Shown here: in pieces, positions 1-9,951 of the stretch
Layout: the number at the start of each line of letters is the position of its first letter
Numbering within the stretch: the first letter of the stretch is position 1
DNA from: Phytophthora quininea
Lineage: Eukaryota > Oomycota > Peronosporomycetes > Peronosporales > Peronosporaceae
Direction of reading: 5' to 3'
Length of the DNA stretch: 40,003 nt
Assembly: GCA_011947345.1 (NCBI GenBank)
Contig: JAAVTG010000120.1
Coordinates: 1-40,003, forward strand
The notes under the pieces: model-generated
Told to the model about the DNA's origin: nothing
Databases searched by the model: none
The model's input: the letters and a program-made list of their open reading frames with translations, nothing else
Translations under genes and position numbers: made by a program

Positions 1-256
1 ACGAACTGCGCCTCTGGATCGACTACGAACGACATTACGACGATTCATGAATTCCTTGCCTGAAAACTCTTGCTGGGTGATGCCGTATATTTTTGTGTGT
101 CCACAGCAGCAGCAGTAGCCACTGCCCGTCTTGTTCTTACTGTACCATAGTCGCTCCTGCGAGAACCGGAGCTCAATGTAGTGTGCTTCATATCTCCTGA
201 AGCATCCATCGACGAAGTGTGAAGAGTAGCGAGGATGAAGACAAGGAAACCTAGCC
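1..256 (-). CDS. Partial ORF running off the left edge, unknown product
   Basis: On the minus strand one frame stays open from about 256 to base 1 and continues beyond the window. The translated piece contains a cysteine cluster (CCCCGH) followed by a basic stretch rich in Arg and Ser. No start codon is clear, because the same frame also stays open upstream into the antisense of the lysine-rich gene, so this is probably an internal or first exon at best. I do not recognise the family. It could be chance, since about 85 codons without a stop is not decisive. Confidence 0.25.
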
Positions 257-262
257 ACGTGT

Positions 263-754
263 CTACTCCTTCTTGGGCTTGCTGACCTTCTTCCGGCTCA
301 CCGTTTCCCAGCCGTCCTCCACGTCCTGCTTGAGGGCCGCGGCCGCCGCCTTCTTCTTTTCCTTCTCCTTGTCCTTGTCCACGTCCACGGGGCTCACGCC
401 GTTGGTCGCCGTTTTGGCCTTGGCCTTGGCATTCTTCTTCTTCTGCTTGCGCTTGAGCTTAAGCTTCTCGGCGCGCAGAGCCTCCTCCGAGTCCGGACCG
501 TCGTCCACAAAGTCCTGCAGGTTGATGTCGGCGCCGTTCTCCTTCTCGGCGGAGGCCTCAGTGGGGGCGGACGTCGGCGCCTTCTTGGCCTTGGATTTCT
601 TCTTCTTCTTGGGAGCGGAGGCCGGCGCGGGCGCCGTCTTGCCGCCCAGCGCCTTGGCAGCAGTCAGCCCCACGGCCGCAGCCACCAGCGCGCCGCCCAC
701 AGCCATACCCGTGGCGGGGTTCTGCTCCAGCAACGACATGATAGAGTCCGCCAT
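263..754 (-). CDS. Small lysine/alanine-rich single-pass membrane protein
   Basis: Intact 163-residue ORF starting at ATG 754. Residues about 15-36 form an Ala/Gly/Val-rich hydrophobic segment that can span a membrane. After it come Lys/Ala/Pro-rich low-complexity stretches, an acidic patch (residues about 75-90), more KKK runs and a C-terminal DGWETV motif followed by a basic tail. The layout suggests an N-terminally anchored protein with a long charged cytosolic tail, but I do not recognise a named family. It is divergent from APC2 with only 104 bases between the starts. The opposite-strand frame is also long, which is an effect of GC-rich composition and not a second gene. Confidence 0.65.
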   Translation of the reverse strand: MADSIMSLLEQNPATGMAVGGALVAAAVGLTAAKALGGKTAPAPASAPKKKKKSKAKKAPTSAPTEASAEKENGADINLQDFVDDGPDSEEALRAEKLKLKRKQKKKNAKAKAKTATNGVSPVDVDKDKEKEKKKAAAAALKQDVEDGWETVSRKKVSKPKKE

Positions 755-858
755 TGTGTTCCTAGTGCTCCGATCTCAAAGTGACTGCCAAAGCCACGTG
801 GCCCATCGTTGATTCGCGGGCATGAATACCCTATCTAAGTACTTTTACACAAACACTA
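755..858. promoter_or_regulatory. Short divergent intergenic region, probable bidirectional promoter
   Basis: 104 bases separate the ATG of the lysine-rich membrane protein (minus) from the likely ATG of APC2 (plus, 859). No room exists for two separate promoters, so the two transcripts probably share control sequences. No specific element is confidently recognised. Confidence 0.35.
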
Positions 859-3653
859 ATGACCGCCGCACTGCGTGTGGATCGTGAGCTGCTGTGGCGC
901 AAGCTCTTCGCATTCGACCACCCGAGGACGCTGCACACGCTCAAGATGCTAGTGAACAACTGAGCGAAATTATACAGACTGCAGTGCGCCATGGACGCCA
1001 GGAGCCGCTGCGCCAGATGCTGCTGCAGCGACTCGGCTACTGGCTTCGGTCGGATGTTGTGCCTCCGTTCTGGAGCTTCCTGGACACTTTGGCGGCGCAA
1101 ATAGAGCGCTGCGGTCGCTCTCGTCGACAAATGGCGCTGCTAAGCGCGCAGCAGTTGACGCTGGCGCTGCAGTTCGCCGAAGACGCCTTCAGCCACTGCG
1201 TGCAGATCTCCAGTCTGTTTGACGACCACTTAGAGCGGCCACAGAGCAGGACAATGCTACAGGAGCTGCAGATTGATTTCAGGTGTCTAGTGTTTGAAGA
1301 CTCTCGAGCTACCGAGAGGTTCGAGGAGCTGCTGATGGTGTTCTTCAGCTACAACTTCCAGAAGTTCCGCGGCCAAGAGAAGAGTCAGGCCTTTGACTCG
1401 GCACCGATACGGCAGACACTGATGCAGTTGCAGTGGCTGCAGGTAGTGGAGCCGGCGCTTGTAAGAGTGCTGCACGCTCAAGTGAAGAAGATGGTCAAGA
1501 AAACGTGCGGAGAGACGTTCGAGGAACGATTTCTGAAGGAAGTGGAGCAGTGGGCGTGTAAACAATTACTGCCGTGGGTGGAGCGGATTTTGCAGATTAA
1601 GGAGGAGGCATCCACGCAGAAATGGAGGGAGATCTTGTCGAGACATGTCCTGCAGGAGTTCGGTAGCCTGCGAATTACGCAGCTCTTTGAGATCATCAAG
1701 GAGTTCCCGGACAGGTATGAATTGATTGTGTAGATGAAAGCTCGTACAGCGACTGACAAGGTGATACAGTGTGCCAGCATTAGAAGACCTGAGGCAGTGT
1801 CTTGAGCGCACTCAGCAACACGGCGAGCTCTTGCAAGAGTTCCGCGGTGCTTTACAAACACGGCTCTTACAGCCCGGAGCGAACACATCTGCAATCTTGG
1901 ACATCTACGTGTCGACCATCAAGGTGATGCATTTGTTGTGATGGAATAATTAGACCATTGAACTGATTACCTTGGTGGTGTTGAAGGCGTTCCGGATTTT
2001 AGATCCCAAAGGCGTGCTGCTGGAGGCGCTGAGCGGACCCGTCAAAGAGGTGACTTTTGCACTTTTGCTGAAGTCGTTGCTAGCTTGTCTGACATGATTG
2101 CATCTGACTGTTGTCAGTACCTGCAAAAGCGGAAAGATACTGTTCGCTGCATTGTTCAAAGCTTAACCGACGAACAAAATGGCGACTTGTTCGAAGAACT
2201 CCGTCGTGATAACATGCGGATAATTCAGCACGACGATGATAGCGATGACGACGAGGTATGTTGATTGTTTCCTTGGGTATCTTCTATGACTAACCGAGTT
2301 CGTCGCGATAGGATATATCCCCTGACGCGTGGGAACCAGATCCAATTGAAGCCGATCCGACTAAAACTTCACGCAGTCGGAGCAGTGATGACATTCTACG
2401 AATTCTCGTACGAAATGATGCGTTTTCGTCGTCGTCATTTAAATTCTAACGGTGGCTACGTCGTTGCAGGTCAACATCTATGGGAGTCGAGAGTTGTTCG
2501 TGAACGAATATCGAATGATGCTAGCAAATAAATTACTCCAGAATCTGGAGTTCGACACGGACAGGGATATACAAACGCTGGAATTACTCAAGCTGCGCTT
2601 TGGCGAAGATAGCCTGCAGCAGTGCGAAATTATGGTCCGCGACATTGAAGACTCAAAGCGACTGAATCATAACGCTCGGTCGATGCTGGAAAAACCGGAA
2701 GACAAGGCAGCTGCTGCAGCAATCGCACGGACTGGCGAGGAGAAAGAGTCTAGATCAACCCATCGGTCTGCTCTTGTAGACGCAACGATAGTGTCCCAAC
2801 AATTTTGGCCACCCTTGCAAGGAGACGGCTTCGCCTTGCACCCGAAGGCATCGAAGGAAGTCGATGCTTTCAAAGATGCGTATCACATGCTTCGCAATCC
2901 GCGATCACTCGAGTGGAACTCTTCGCTAGGATCCGTTCAGGTTCGTTCCTTTGTTTACTTCTTTATGTATTTACTTGTTACATTGATGATGGCGAACAGA
3001 TATCAATCGAACTTGAAGGAGAAGAGCGCGATTTCACGGTATCTCCGCTACAAGCATCGATTATTCTATACTTTGAAGATAAAGGTGAAATATTGTCCCT
3101 GGTAAATATTGTCGACTATCAACTGACCGCCCTGTGCCACTCGCAGACCGATGGAATGTGGACGAGCTTGCAGCGAAACTTGAAGTGTCCGAAGATCTAC
3201 TGCTGAAACACGTATCCTTGTGGGTGAATCATGGACTTGTGTCCTTTGCAGCAGGGCGGAAAGAGCTAGTAGCAAACACCTCTTTCCAGGAGACACGTTG
3301 CGATAATGAACCGTTAGGAGAAGAACTTGAGACCGCAGTATCGTCAGATGCTCAAGCAGAAGAAGACCTCAAGGTGTTGGAGACTTACATCGTGGGGATG
3401 CTCTCTAACTTTGGCTCGCTGAGTATCCAACGGATTCACAACATGCTCTCAACGTTTGCTCGAAGTGGAGCGCAGCCATGTACGTGATTATTTCAGTTGT
3501 CTGTCGAACTTCAGAAGGTTCTCACCATTTTTATTATTCTTTCGTTATTGTGCAGATACGAAAACGATCTCGGGACTCTCCGTCGTTCTCAGCAAGCTGG
3601 TCGACAAAGGCAAATTGGAGATTGTTGGAGGGCAATATCAACTGGCCAAGTAG
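859..3653 (+). CDS. APC2: Anaphase-promoting complex subunit 2 (cullin-like)
   Basis: Multi-exon gene for the cullin-family scaffold of the anaphase-promoting complex, the E3 ubiquitin ligase that drives exit from mitosis. Family landmarks appear in order: the PALEDLRQCLERT segment (exon from 1770), FRILDPKGVLLEAL (about 1990), the acidic DDDSDDDE linker, SPDAWEPDPIEADP and the Ser-rich SSDDILRIL piece (about 2313-2407), then the cullin core YGSRELFVNEYRMMLANKLL (from about 2480) and LLKLRFGEDSLQQCE. The C-terminal APC2 winged-helix part ends LSVVLSKLVDKGKLEIVGG before a TAG at 3651. Recognisable introns lie at 1715-1769, 2050-2117, 2256-2312, 2408-2469 and about 2940-3000, plus two more near 3090-3145 and 3480-3555. 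Odd points: the first exon changes frame near 955, and the intron starting at 1924 lacks an AG acceptor where homology puts the next exon. Start 859 (ATG) is preferred to the in-frame GTG at 894. Confidence 0.9.
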
Positions 3654-4371
3654 ATTACTTGATGCCTCCCTCTATGGGCCATGTCCTTAAACCCGTCCGG
3701 GCAGTATTTATAAGCGTGGCCGACCGCAGCACACGTCAGGCAGATTGGCTGTGGAGCAGTCCCAGCTTTCTTCCCGCGTTGCTGCTTCTTGATGGCCAGT
3801 TGTCCGAGCGAGTACGCACGTGCCAACCTCTTTTCGTACGTCAAGCCGCTGTGTGCTCCAAACTTGCAGAAAAATTAAAGTAAATTTCACACGTTGCAAT
3901 GTAAAGTTCGTAGCAACTTCGTCCTACCTTCAAGTTGCGCTCGAAATCTACAGGTATGTCGTAGTGTTCCTGGATCATCACAAGAGTTAGCTTGAAGATA
4001 TTTATTGCAACAGATAGAAGTGCTGAATTTTAATACTTGTATATACTCGATGACGATCTTCAGCTCCTTGGAAACCTCATGAGGCTCACGCTTGTGTTTG
4101 TACTTGACCGTCTTACAACAACAACAAACATTAATAAAATGTCACTGCTACTTAGCTGTGATTTCTTAAATTATTGTAAAGGTCTCACCTCGTAGATGAA
4201 AAAGGGGATAAACTCGTCCGCCTCTTCGTCGGGCTTGAGCTCTTCTTCCTTGCTCTGCTGTTTCGCCTGCTGCTTCTTGACGACATGAGAGGGCTCCACT
4301 TTCTTTCCGTCGTGCTTCAGGTGCGCCTTGGGCTGCTTGGTTACGCGCATATAGCTCGTGATCTTGGTCAT
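3638..4371 (-). CDS. Four-exon CCHC zinc-knuckle protein, unrecognised family
   Basis: Four exons join cleanly in one frame: 4371-4189 (61 codons from ATG), about 4110-4040, about 3995-3930 and about 3860-3638. Donors are GTGAG, GTATT and GTAGG and each acceptor ends in AG. The product is about 180 residues. The N-terminal third is Lys/Gln/Glu-rich, the middle (about 62-108) is a predicted alpha/beta segment with the motif HYDIPVDFERNLKFG, and the C terminus holds one CX2CX4HX4C zinc knuckle (CLTCAAVGHAYKYC) preceded by a basic stretch. Zinc knuckles usually bind RNA or single-stranded DNA, so an RNA-related role is an inference only. The stop codon lies inside the APC2 coding sequence, so the two convergent reading frames overlap by 16 bases. 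Confidence 0.7.
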
Positions 4372-4462
4372 CTTCACCGTTTTTTCCACCGAAACAATTT
4401 TTTTTGGTCACTCAACATGGCTACACTAACTTCAACTTGTAAAACTTAATTTTTCTTAACTT

Positions 4463-5611
4463 CTAGCAATCTGCCAACGCGACGTCCACGGCGCGTCTAC
4501 TCCTCACGAACTCCTTACAATGCTGGCAAATTGCCATGTTCTGTTCGTACGAGCTGGTGGCGCAGCTGTGCACCATCTTGAACTGACAGTTGGCGCGACA
4601 CAAGGAGTCCGTGCACAACCAGGCGTCGCACAGCTCGCACCAGTTCACGGTCGAGCCTTTCCCGAGATTCCTGGCGGTGCTGACGCCGCAGCCAGCGCAT
4701 TTCACAGGGCTCTGGTCTCTCGGTGACCACGACTTGCGCTCGTGTCGGTCGTTCTTGAACTTCAGACACCACCGGAACTTCTTGATCTCGACGCAGCGCG
4801 GCACGAACTTCCAAAAGCTCAGCAGGCCACTACACAGCATCTTCCTGTTGACCGAGTCGGGCAGGTGGTTCTTGGCGTCGACAATGAACTTGTTGTAGAC
4901 CATCACGGACCGGTCAGGCAGCTCCCAGAACACGCGAGCTTGAACGAGCTGCGACCGCTGCATGGAGCTGTTGAGGTCGACGCCAGTCGATTGTCGAGAC
5001 ACGGACTGGATCACCTCGTAGCCGACCCGAACACCGTTCTCATCGACCATCTCTCCAGTCGCACAGAGCAGCACGAATTCACGAGGACCAGTGAACAACG
5101 TCAATGGCCAGTGCCGCATGTTGACACAGCGAATCAACGCCACAAAGTGGAAAGGCATGGCTCGAGTCGGTCGCACAATGGGGATATACTCGACCTCCGG
5201 TTCGATACGTTGGCCCATGAGTAAACTCCGCAGTCTTTGAGTGGCGGCGTCCGGCAACATCGCAGCGAGCAGGACGTCGTCCAAGGAGCACTCCATCCGA
5301 CCAACGCCCACGACTGAGATAGGATGCAGCCACTCATCGCGTAAGACCGCTGGAATCCAAACCGAGTTGGGGTTGCGTTCCGCGTACAGCGTCAGGTCTG
5401 GATGCGACTGGAGCTTTTTCCAGCGGCGGTTGTCCAGCCCAGCGTGGTTGTCGTTGCTCAGATCCAGTTCGTCTCGATCCCGCAGCGTCCTGTCGAGCAG
5501 TTGAGTGGCCAGGTCCTGACACCGCTCTCGGTCGTCTCGGGACAATTCAATGGGCATCGCTGTCCACACAAAGCCACGGGCGGTACCGGGCAAAGAGAGA
5601 AGTGATCCCAA
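4463..5611 (-). CDS. START-like / FYVE-type zinc-finger protein
   Basis: Intact single-exon ORF of 382 codons from ATG 5611; the Met at codon 19 (5557) may be the true start, since the domain begins there. The architecture matches the large oomycete family with an N-terminal START-like lipid-binding region (about 20-270) and a C-terminal FYVE-related zinc finger (about 310-370). The finger shows cysteine pairs CAGC, CELC, CTDSLC and CQHC in FYVE-like spacing, but the classical basic RHHCR core is not evident, so phosphoinositide binding is uncertain. Such proteins are abundant in oomycetes and mostly uncharacterised. It is convergent with nothing and lies tail-to-head with the zinc-knuckle gene on the same strand, 92 bases upstream of it. 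Confidence 0.75.
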   Translation of the reverse strand: MGSLLSLPGTARGFVWTAMPIELSRDDRERCQDLATQLLDRTLRDRDELDLSNDNHAGLDNRRWKKLQSHPDLTLYAERNPNSVWIPAVLRDEWLHPISVVGVGRMECSLDDVLLAAMLPDAATQRLRSLLMGQRIEPEVEYIPIVRPTRAMPFHFVALIRCVNMRHWPLTLFTGPREFVLLCATGEMVDENGVRVGYEVIQSVSRQSTGVDLNSSMQRSQLVQARVFWELPDRSVMVYNKFIVDAKNHLPDSVNRKMLCSGLLSFWKFVPRCVEIKKFRWCLKFKNDRHERKSWSPRDQSPVKCAGCGVSTARNLGKGSTVNWCELCDAWLCTDSLCRANCQFKMVHSCATSSYEQNMAICQHCKEFVRSRRAVDVALADC

Positions 5612-5983
5612 GGATTTCCTGGTCCAACGCGGATTTTACCGAGGCGATTTGATCGACCAGAGAAGAGGACTCAGGACACTTCATTTGAAACCCCGTGGCT
5701 ACTTGCTGTGTGTTTAACCAGACAAGAAAGCTCATCTTCGCTGGACGTTGTCGTGATCAAGCGACCACACGAGTGGTAGGACGCAGTATGACAACGTCTG
5801 CGATGAATGGAGACCGATGTGAAGCAGCCAGCGGGACGACAGCACATCTCGAGATGCAGCCGCACTTTACCAAGCGAGGACAATTCAAAGTGCGACGCTT
5901 ACTGGCCCTGTCAACAATAGCCAAGACAACTTGTCTGGTATTCTCGTGTAATGGAAGAGCACGGACGAGGACGCACTTAGGTC

Positions 5984-6420
5984 ATGCAGGTCACTGAGAT
6001 CTACGACTACGAACCTGAAGGTGTGGTGGTTTGTCTTAACGAATTCTTGTTTACGACGAACTTGTTACTATCGACATGCAGAGTGTGACGAATTGGGTTT
6101 CTTTGACGGCGATGACCTGCGGGGATGCACGTGCAGGACGACAGGTGGTGGGCCGAGTATAATGTTGAGAACCTCGACGTAGTCGGTCTCTTCCCGTCCA
6201 ACAACGTGCAAGTACAGCGAAGTTCCATCTCGCCACAAAGGAAATGTATTGTTGATATTGGAAGGGACTCTCGACGACGATTTCAAGTAGAAGAACGAGA
6301 CCCCTGAACCCGACGAAGAAGAGGGCGATGAAGTTCCTCAACGGCGCAGTGAATCCCGAGGGCATATTGGAAATGTTCTACAGCTTCGGAAAAAATGACA
6401 AGAAGCTGAGCGAGTGAGTG
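5984..6420 (+). pseudogene. SH3-domain gene, broken or incompletely resolved
   Basis: The SH3 hallmarks are present in order on the plus strand: an IYDYEPE strand (from 5984), then after a probable intron (about 6019-6079) CDELGFFDGDD, then VQDDRWWAEYN and GLFPSN. Together these give the ALYDY, acidic RT loop, WW and PSNYV-type elements of an SH3 domain, which binds proline-rich peptides. The frame changes between the RT loop and the WW motif at a G4 run (6121-6124). Beyond the domain one frame is acidic (PEPDEEEGDE near 6305) before a stop. I cannot assemble a full gene. It may be a real gene with consensus errors or a remnant. Upstream, 5612-5983 contains no convincing first exon. Confidence 0.5.
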
Positions 6421-6429
6421 CAGCAGAAC

Positions 6430-6843
6430 GAGATGGGCGGCGACAGGTTTGGTTGGGCTGTATTTATTATTCTTGACTCCAAGTGAACACTAACGACGAT
6501 TCAATTGTTGTTGCTGGAGCAAGAGCTGGCGAGATGTGCAGGACGTAAATGAAGACGAGCAGATTAATCAAGATGAGAAAGTGCCAAACATGCTACAAGA
6601 TCGCGCCGACCAGCTCACGAAGCAGGAAAATCACCCCGCAGCGCTGCCTCGCCACCATGAAACCGGATCGTTTCTTCCTCGAATTGGTACTCATTCCTCA
6701 ATGCCCCGGCAGCCTCTTGCTCCATCCGGCTTGCGTGCCTCTCGACCAGTGATGTAGTCAAAGCTGCCGATATTGGGGGCGTCCGATAAGAAAGCAGCAA
6801 CCAGTCGTCAACGAAGAAGTGATGGTGACCTTAATCCCCACCA
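6430..6843. other. Intergenic stretch without a supported gene
   Basis: Short overlapping ORFs occur on both strands here (for example plus 6536-6757), but none has a recognisable domain or a consistent exon structure. The segment could hold the 3' part of the SH3 gene. Confidence 0.3.
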
Positions 6844-7193
6844 TTAAGAGACGTTGACACCCGCAGACGATGATAACCTGGTGACGGCAGCTTTCCGTGC
6901 TGTCTCGATGATGTGGTACACGGACGCAGCGGCGACGAACGCGACAGTGAAGTCCCAGGCCTCAGTTAATTGCTCTGAGATCTCCAGCTCGTCGACAGCC
7001 CACTGCCCCAACTTCGTCAATGCAGCCACTTTGGGTTTGTAGTACGCTAGAAACCGTGCCGGGTATGACTCCACAAAGCTCAGCATAGGTAGCAGTACCT
7101 CCAGCAAAACGGGCATCATCGTCAGCCCAAGAATCACCAGCAGAGCAGCAGAACACTTCCTGTGTCGGTCATCCCGACGATCTCGTCCCCCAT
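6844..7193 (-). CDS. Small two-helix membrane protein with one frame break
   Basis: ATG at 7193 opens a short frame (MGDEIVGMTDTG) that meets a second frame running to TAA at 6844. The span is 350 bases, exactly one base short of a 117-codon gene, so a single-base deletion around 7150 explains the break. The product would have a hydrophobic segment in residues about 18-40 (LLVILGLTMMPVLLEVLLPM), an amphipathic middle and a second hydrophobic segment near 85-100 (DFTVAFVAAASVYHI). I do not recognise the family. It is divergent from DCAF4, with 95 bases between starts, which supports it as a real gene. Confidence 0.5.
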
Positions 7194-7288
7194 AGCCAAC
7201 GCAACTATGACATCCGCGTCGTTTCGCACTTCAACTTTGTGTAAATGACATCAAAATACAGCCATCTTTCCCACTCTTTTTCGTAACG

Positions 7289-9200
7289 ATGGCAGGCCAT
7301 GGACGGCACAAGAAGCGGCGCGTTGCTGCTCCAGCAGACGAAGAGACCGCTCGTCGCGCCTTCCTGGACGCTCTAGAAGCTCAACGCGCTAAAGCTCGTA
7401 AGGAGAGTGCTGAGAAACCTCCAGAAACAGCCGCCCCGAAGGCTCCAGCAGCCCCACTACCTGGCTTCTATTATGACGAGACCAAACGCCGCTACTTCCG
7501 CTGCTCGAAGGACACCGAGAAGCTGCAACGTGAGGAAGTGGAAGCTAAAAGACTGCAGCAATTGAAGATTCAACAGGAGAGCGTTGTGATCCGCCGTGGA
7601 CGCGCCAACCGAAGCAGGAACTGGGTCGACTACTTGAGCCGACGACAGAGCGACTTTGGCTGGAGAGACAGACGAGAATTCATGCCGCAATTACTCTCAA
7701 ACTTTTTGGTAAGAAGTGTAGTGCTGTAGAGAAGTTTTTGGCCAGGAATTGATAGAGTTAAGATCATTTGAACAGTCGACTCAAGTGGTGGAGGCTCAAG
7801 ACGTGCAGAGCGACGGCAGATTGACAGCGTTGGCGCTGCATCCAATGGCTACAAATCTTGCGGCGACGGGGTGTAAGTGTGGAGATTTTGAACGGTCTAG
7901 TAAGTGAAGTGATAGTGGATTTGTCATATATTTGCAGCTAGTAGTGGGGCTATCACTGTCCTGGGCACGCAAATGCTGCCACCGCAGAACGGAGTGGCTT
8001 CAGAATCGCTGCGAGCCTTCTCCATGGTGACATTTGGCATGCGAGCTCTGGTTACATCCCTGCAGTGGCGTCCTGTCCACGAGCTGGATTTATTGAGCAC
8101 GGTCATCGGAAGCAGAGGCAATGGGGACCGAACGGGAGGCGTCGTGCTTATTCGAGCGGGTGATCAAGATTTCCACGGTATTGCGTCGATCGAGAGGACT
8201 CGAACGAGGGTAAACTTCTGACTGTGCAATAGCTGGCATGGGAGTTACGCAGCTAACGATGTGTTGTTTTGTCCTTCTGGCTAGACACTTCATGTTGTGG
8301 ATCCATGGATAACCCAATGGTACAGGGCGAATCAACTCGTGTCAAGTGGTTAAATACTAATATGGCTTCTTCATCATTACACTAGGAATCCTGCCAACCC
8401 AAGGAAGTTTAGCGTTGGCTGTGGCGGGTATGCTTCATCAAACGGCTTTCTGTATCTATGCAGGTCGAAAATTTTAACATACATGTGCATGTGAAACGTA
8501 GAACAAGCCAGGCGGCTTATGTGGATATGATTTCGGCTCGCCATCCCGTACAGACTGCGCCAGCAGGAGAAATATCGAGCGCTGTGCACGCTCAGAGTTT
8601 TTCAGCACGGTTAGTTCCAGCATTGCAATAAGTAGTGATTCAGAAACGATAACATGCGTTTGCCTTGCATCAGGGCCAAGTCGTGGTTAATGGGACCAAG
8701 AACGGAGGTTTGTGGGGTGGGATCTGCGTTCCTCACTGCGTGCTTTCGAATGGGAGGCAGAAGCCAACACAGCGAGTTCTGTAGTGGACATCCACATGCT
8801 AGACGATTGCTTCAGGGCTGTCGTGCAGCGATCGAGCGGTCAATTGTGTTTAGTGGATCTTCGTACGTACAAACCAGTGGTGGAGTTTATCCCAGGCGCT
8901 CGCAAGCAATATCTGCCTTCACTGCGCTGCTCAGTGGACAGTTCTCAGGCAGTGGTTGTTGCTGGAGGCGACATGCGGCGGCCGCGGGCTGTTAACAGCT
9001 ACGATTTACGAAGTGGGCAGCTAGTCGCCTCAGTAGAAGTGTCAAGTTCCAACCCAGCGGACAAGCCGGGGCTTGTGCAGCAGGTCCGACTGAAACACGG
9101 CGGCCACAATAGCCGCTATGAAGGTACACCGGAGATTTGGGCATTGACCCGCAACGAGCTCTTCCTTTGCAGTCGACGGACTGACGATCCTCTCAATTAA
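7289..9200 (+). CDS. DCAF4: DCAF4-like WD-repeat substrate receptor
   Basis: Seven-exon gene resembling DCAF4/WDR21, a WD40 protein that binds DDB1 and serves CUL4 ubiquitin ligases. The diagnostic N-terminal motif LPGFYYDETKRRYFR sits at residues about 59-73, after a basic leader. Exons: 7289-7708, 7776-7872, 7938-8209, 8285-8319, 8386-8427, 8502-8609 and 8674-9200, all with GT donors and AG acceptors and compatible phases. WD-like blades follow, including VVDPWITQW and a GLWGWDLRS repeat end. The latter is split by a frame change in the G4 run at 8714-8717, which one extra G would repair. The C terminus ends in a stop at 9198-9200. Substrate is unknown. The single frame break in an otherwise conserved gene looks like a consensus error. 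Confidence 0.8.
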
Positions 9201-9421
9201 CCAAAGACAATCCAGCTATCTGCAATGGCATTATCTCACAGTCCTGATAAGTGGCCAGAGGTGGCCCAAATAACAATAGAAAGCGAAATGTTACGTTAGC
9301 GACTGCTATGGTAGTCATAGAAGCAGTTCCGCTTCTTCGCTATGTTCTACTAGTATTGCGGACGAGCTCCAACGTAGAGTCTACCTAGTCCTTCAATTGT
9401 CCTTCAATTGCTCGAGCAGGC

Positions 9422-9691
9422 TCATTGAAGATTGCCCAGCGCTGACTGCTCGAAGGGTCGCAATTCCTTGTCGTAATCGAAGGGATTGATGAGAAGTGGT
9501 TTTACCGGTACGTGAAGGCCGAGCAGCACGTGTACGCGCTCACGGGGAAAGATGGATATCTTATGGAAGAACCTCCGGTCCAAGCTGTTCAAAGCAAGCG
9601 CTACATTACCAAAGGCATGTTTCTCTGTGCGGTCACGCGTCGCATTCGTTATTCGTTGTGACACCGGTTTTTTGAGACCGAGATGTGCCAT
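9422..9691 (-). CDS. Small ORF of unknown function
   Basis: 89-codon ORF from ATG 9691 with no recognisable domain. It is basic in its first half and has several hydrophobic positions in the second (VHVLLGLHVPVKPLL). It could be a small gene or a remnant. Neighbours are DCAF4 (converging from the left) and the radial spoke gene (same strand). A tandem repeat of TCCTTCAATTG lies just to its left near 9392. Confidence 0.3.
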   Translation of the reverse strand: MAHLGLKKPVSQRITNATRDRTEKHAFGNVALALNSLDRRFFHKISIFPRERVHVLLGLHVPVKPLLINPFDYDKELRPFEQSALGNLQ

Positions 9692-9758
9692 TAATTTTTT
9701 GGTTGGGTGAACTCATCAATTCGCACTACTCGCTCACTACGTCCTTGAACTCATGAAC

Positions 9759-9951
9759 CTAAAGACCTGAGCAGCCTTGCGCTAGTCCGCTTCTCGCAAT
9801 GTTGTCCAAAGACTCCTCCACATCATTCAAGCGATCCTTGATGATTTTCTTGCGGTCCATCTCTTCGCGGAGTGCATTGATTGTTTCCAGATGGATACCA
9901 ACAAGAAATCCATCCTTGATAATGTGCCGCAACCTACTGCTCACAGCCTGC
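9759..9951 (-). other. Open, coding-like tail directly after the radial spoke stop codon
   Basis: Immediately downstream of the stop of the radial spoke gene another frame stays open for about 60 codons, with a strongly amphipathic, coiled-coil-like composition (ALREEMDRKKIIKDRLNDVE), and ends at 9759. It could be an alternative C-terminal exon, the end of another gene, or chance in a 3' UTR. Confidence 0.2.

Noticed and set aside
273..812. Long plus-strand ORF opposite the lysine-rich protein
   Set aside because: It is a Phe/Ser-rich mirror of the Lys/Glu-rich gene, the usual antisense product of AAG/GAG-rich codons.
4742..5224. 160-codon plus-strand ORF inside the START/FYVE gene
   Set aside because: No domain, and the opposite strand holds a recognisable zinc-finger protein; a GC-rich shadow.
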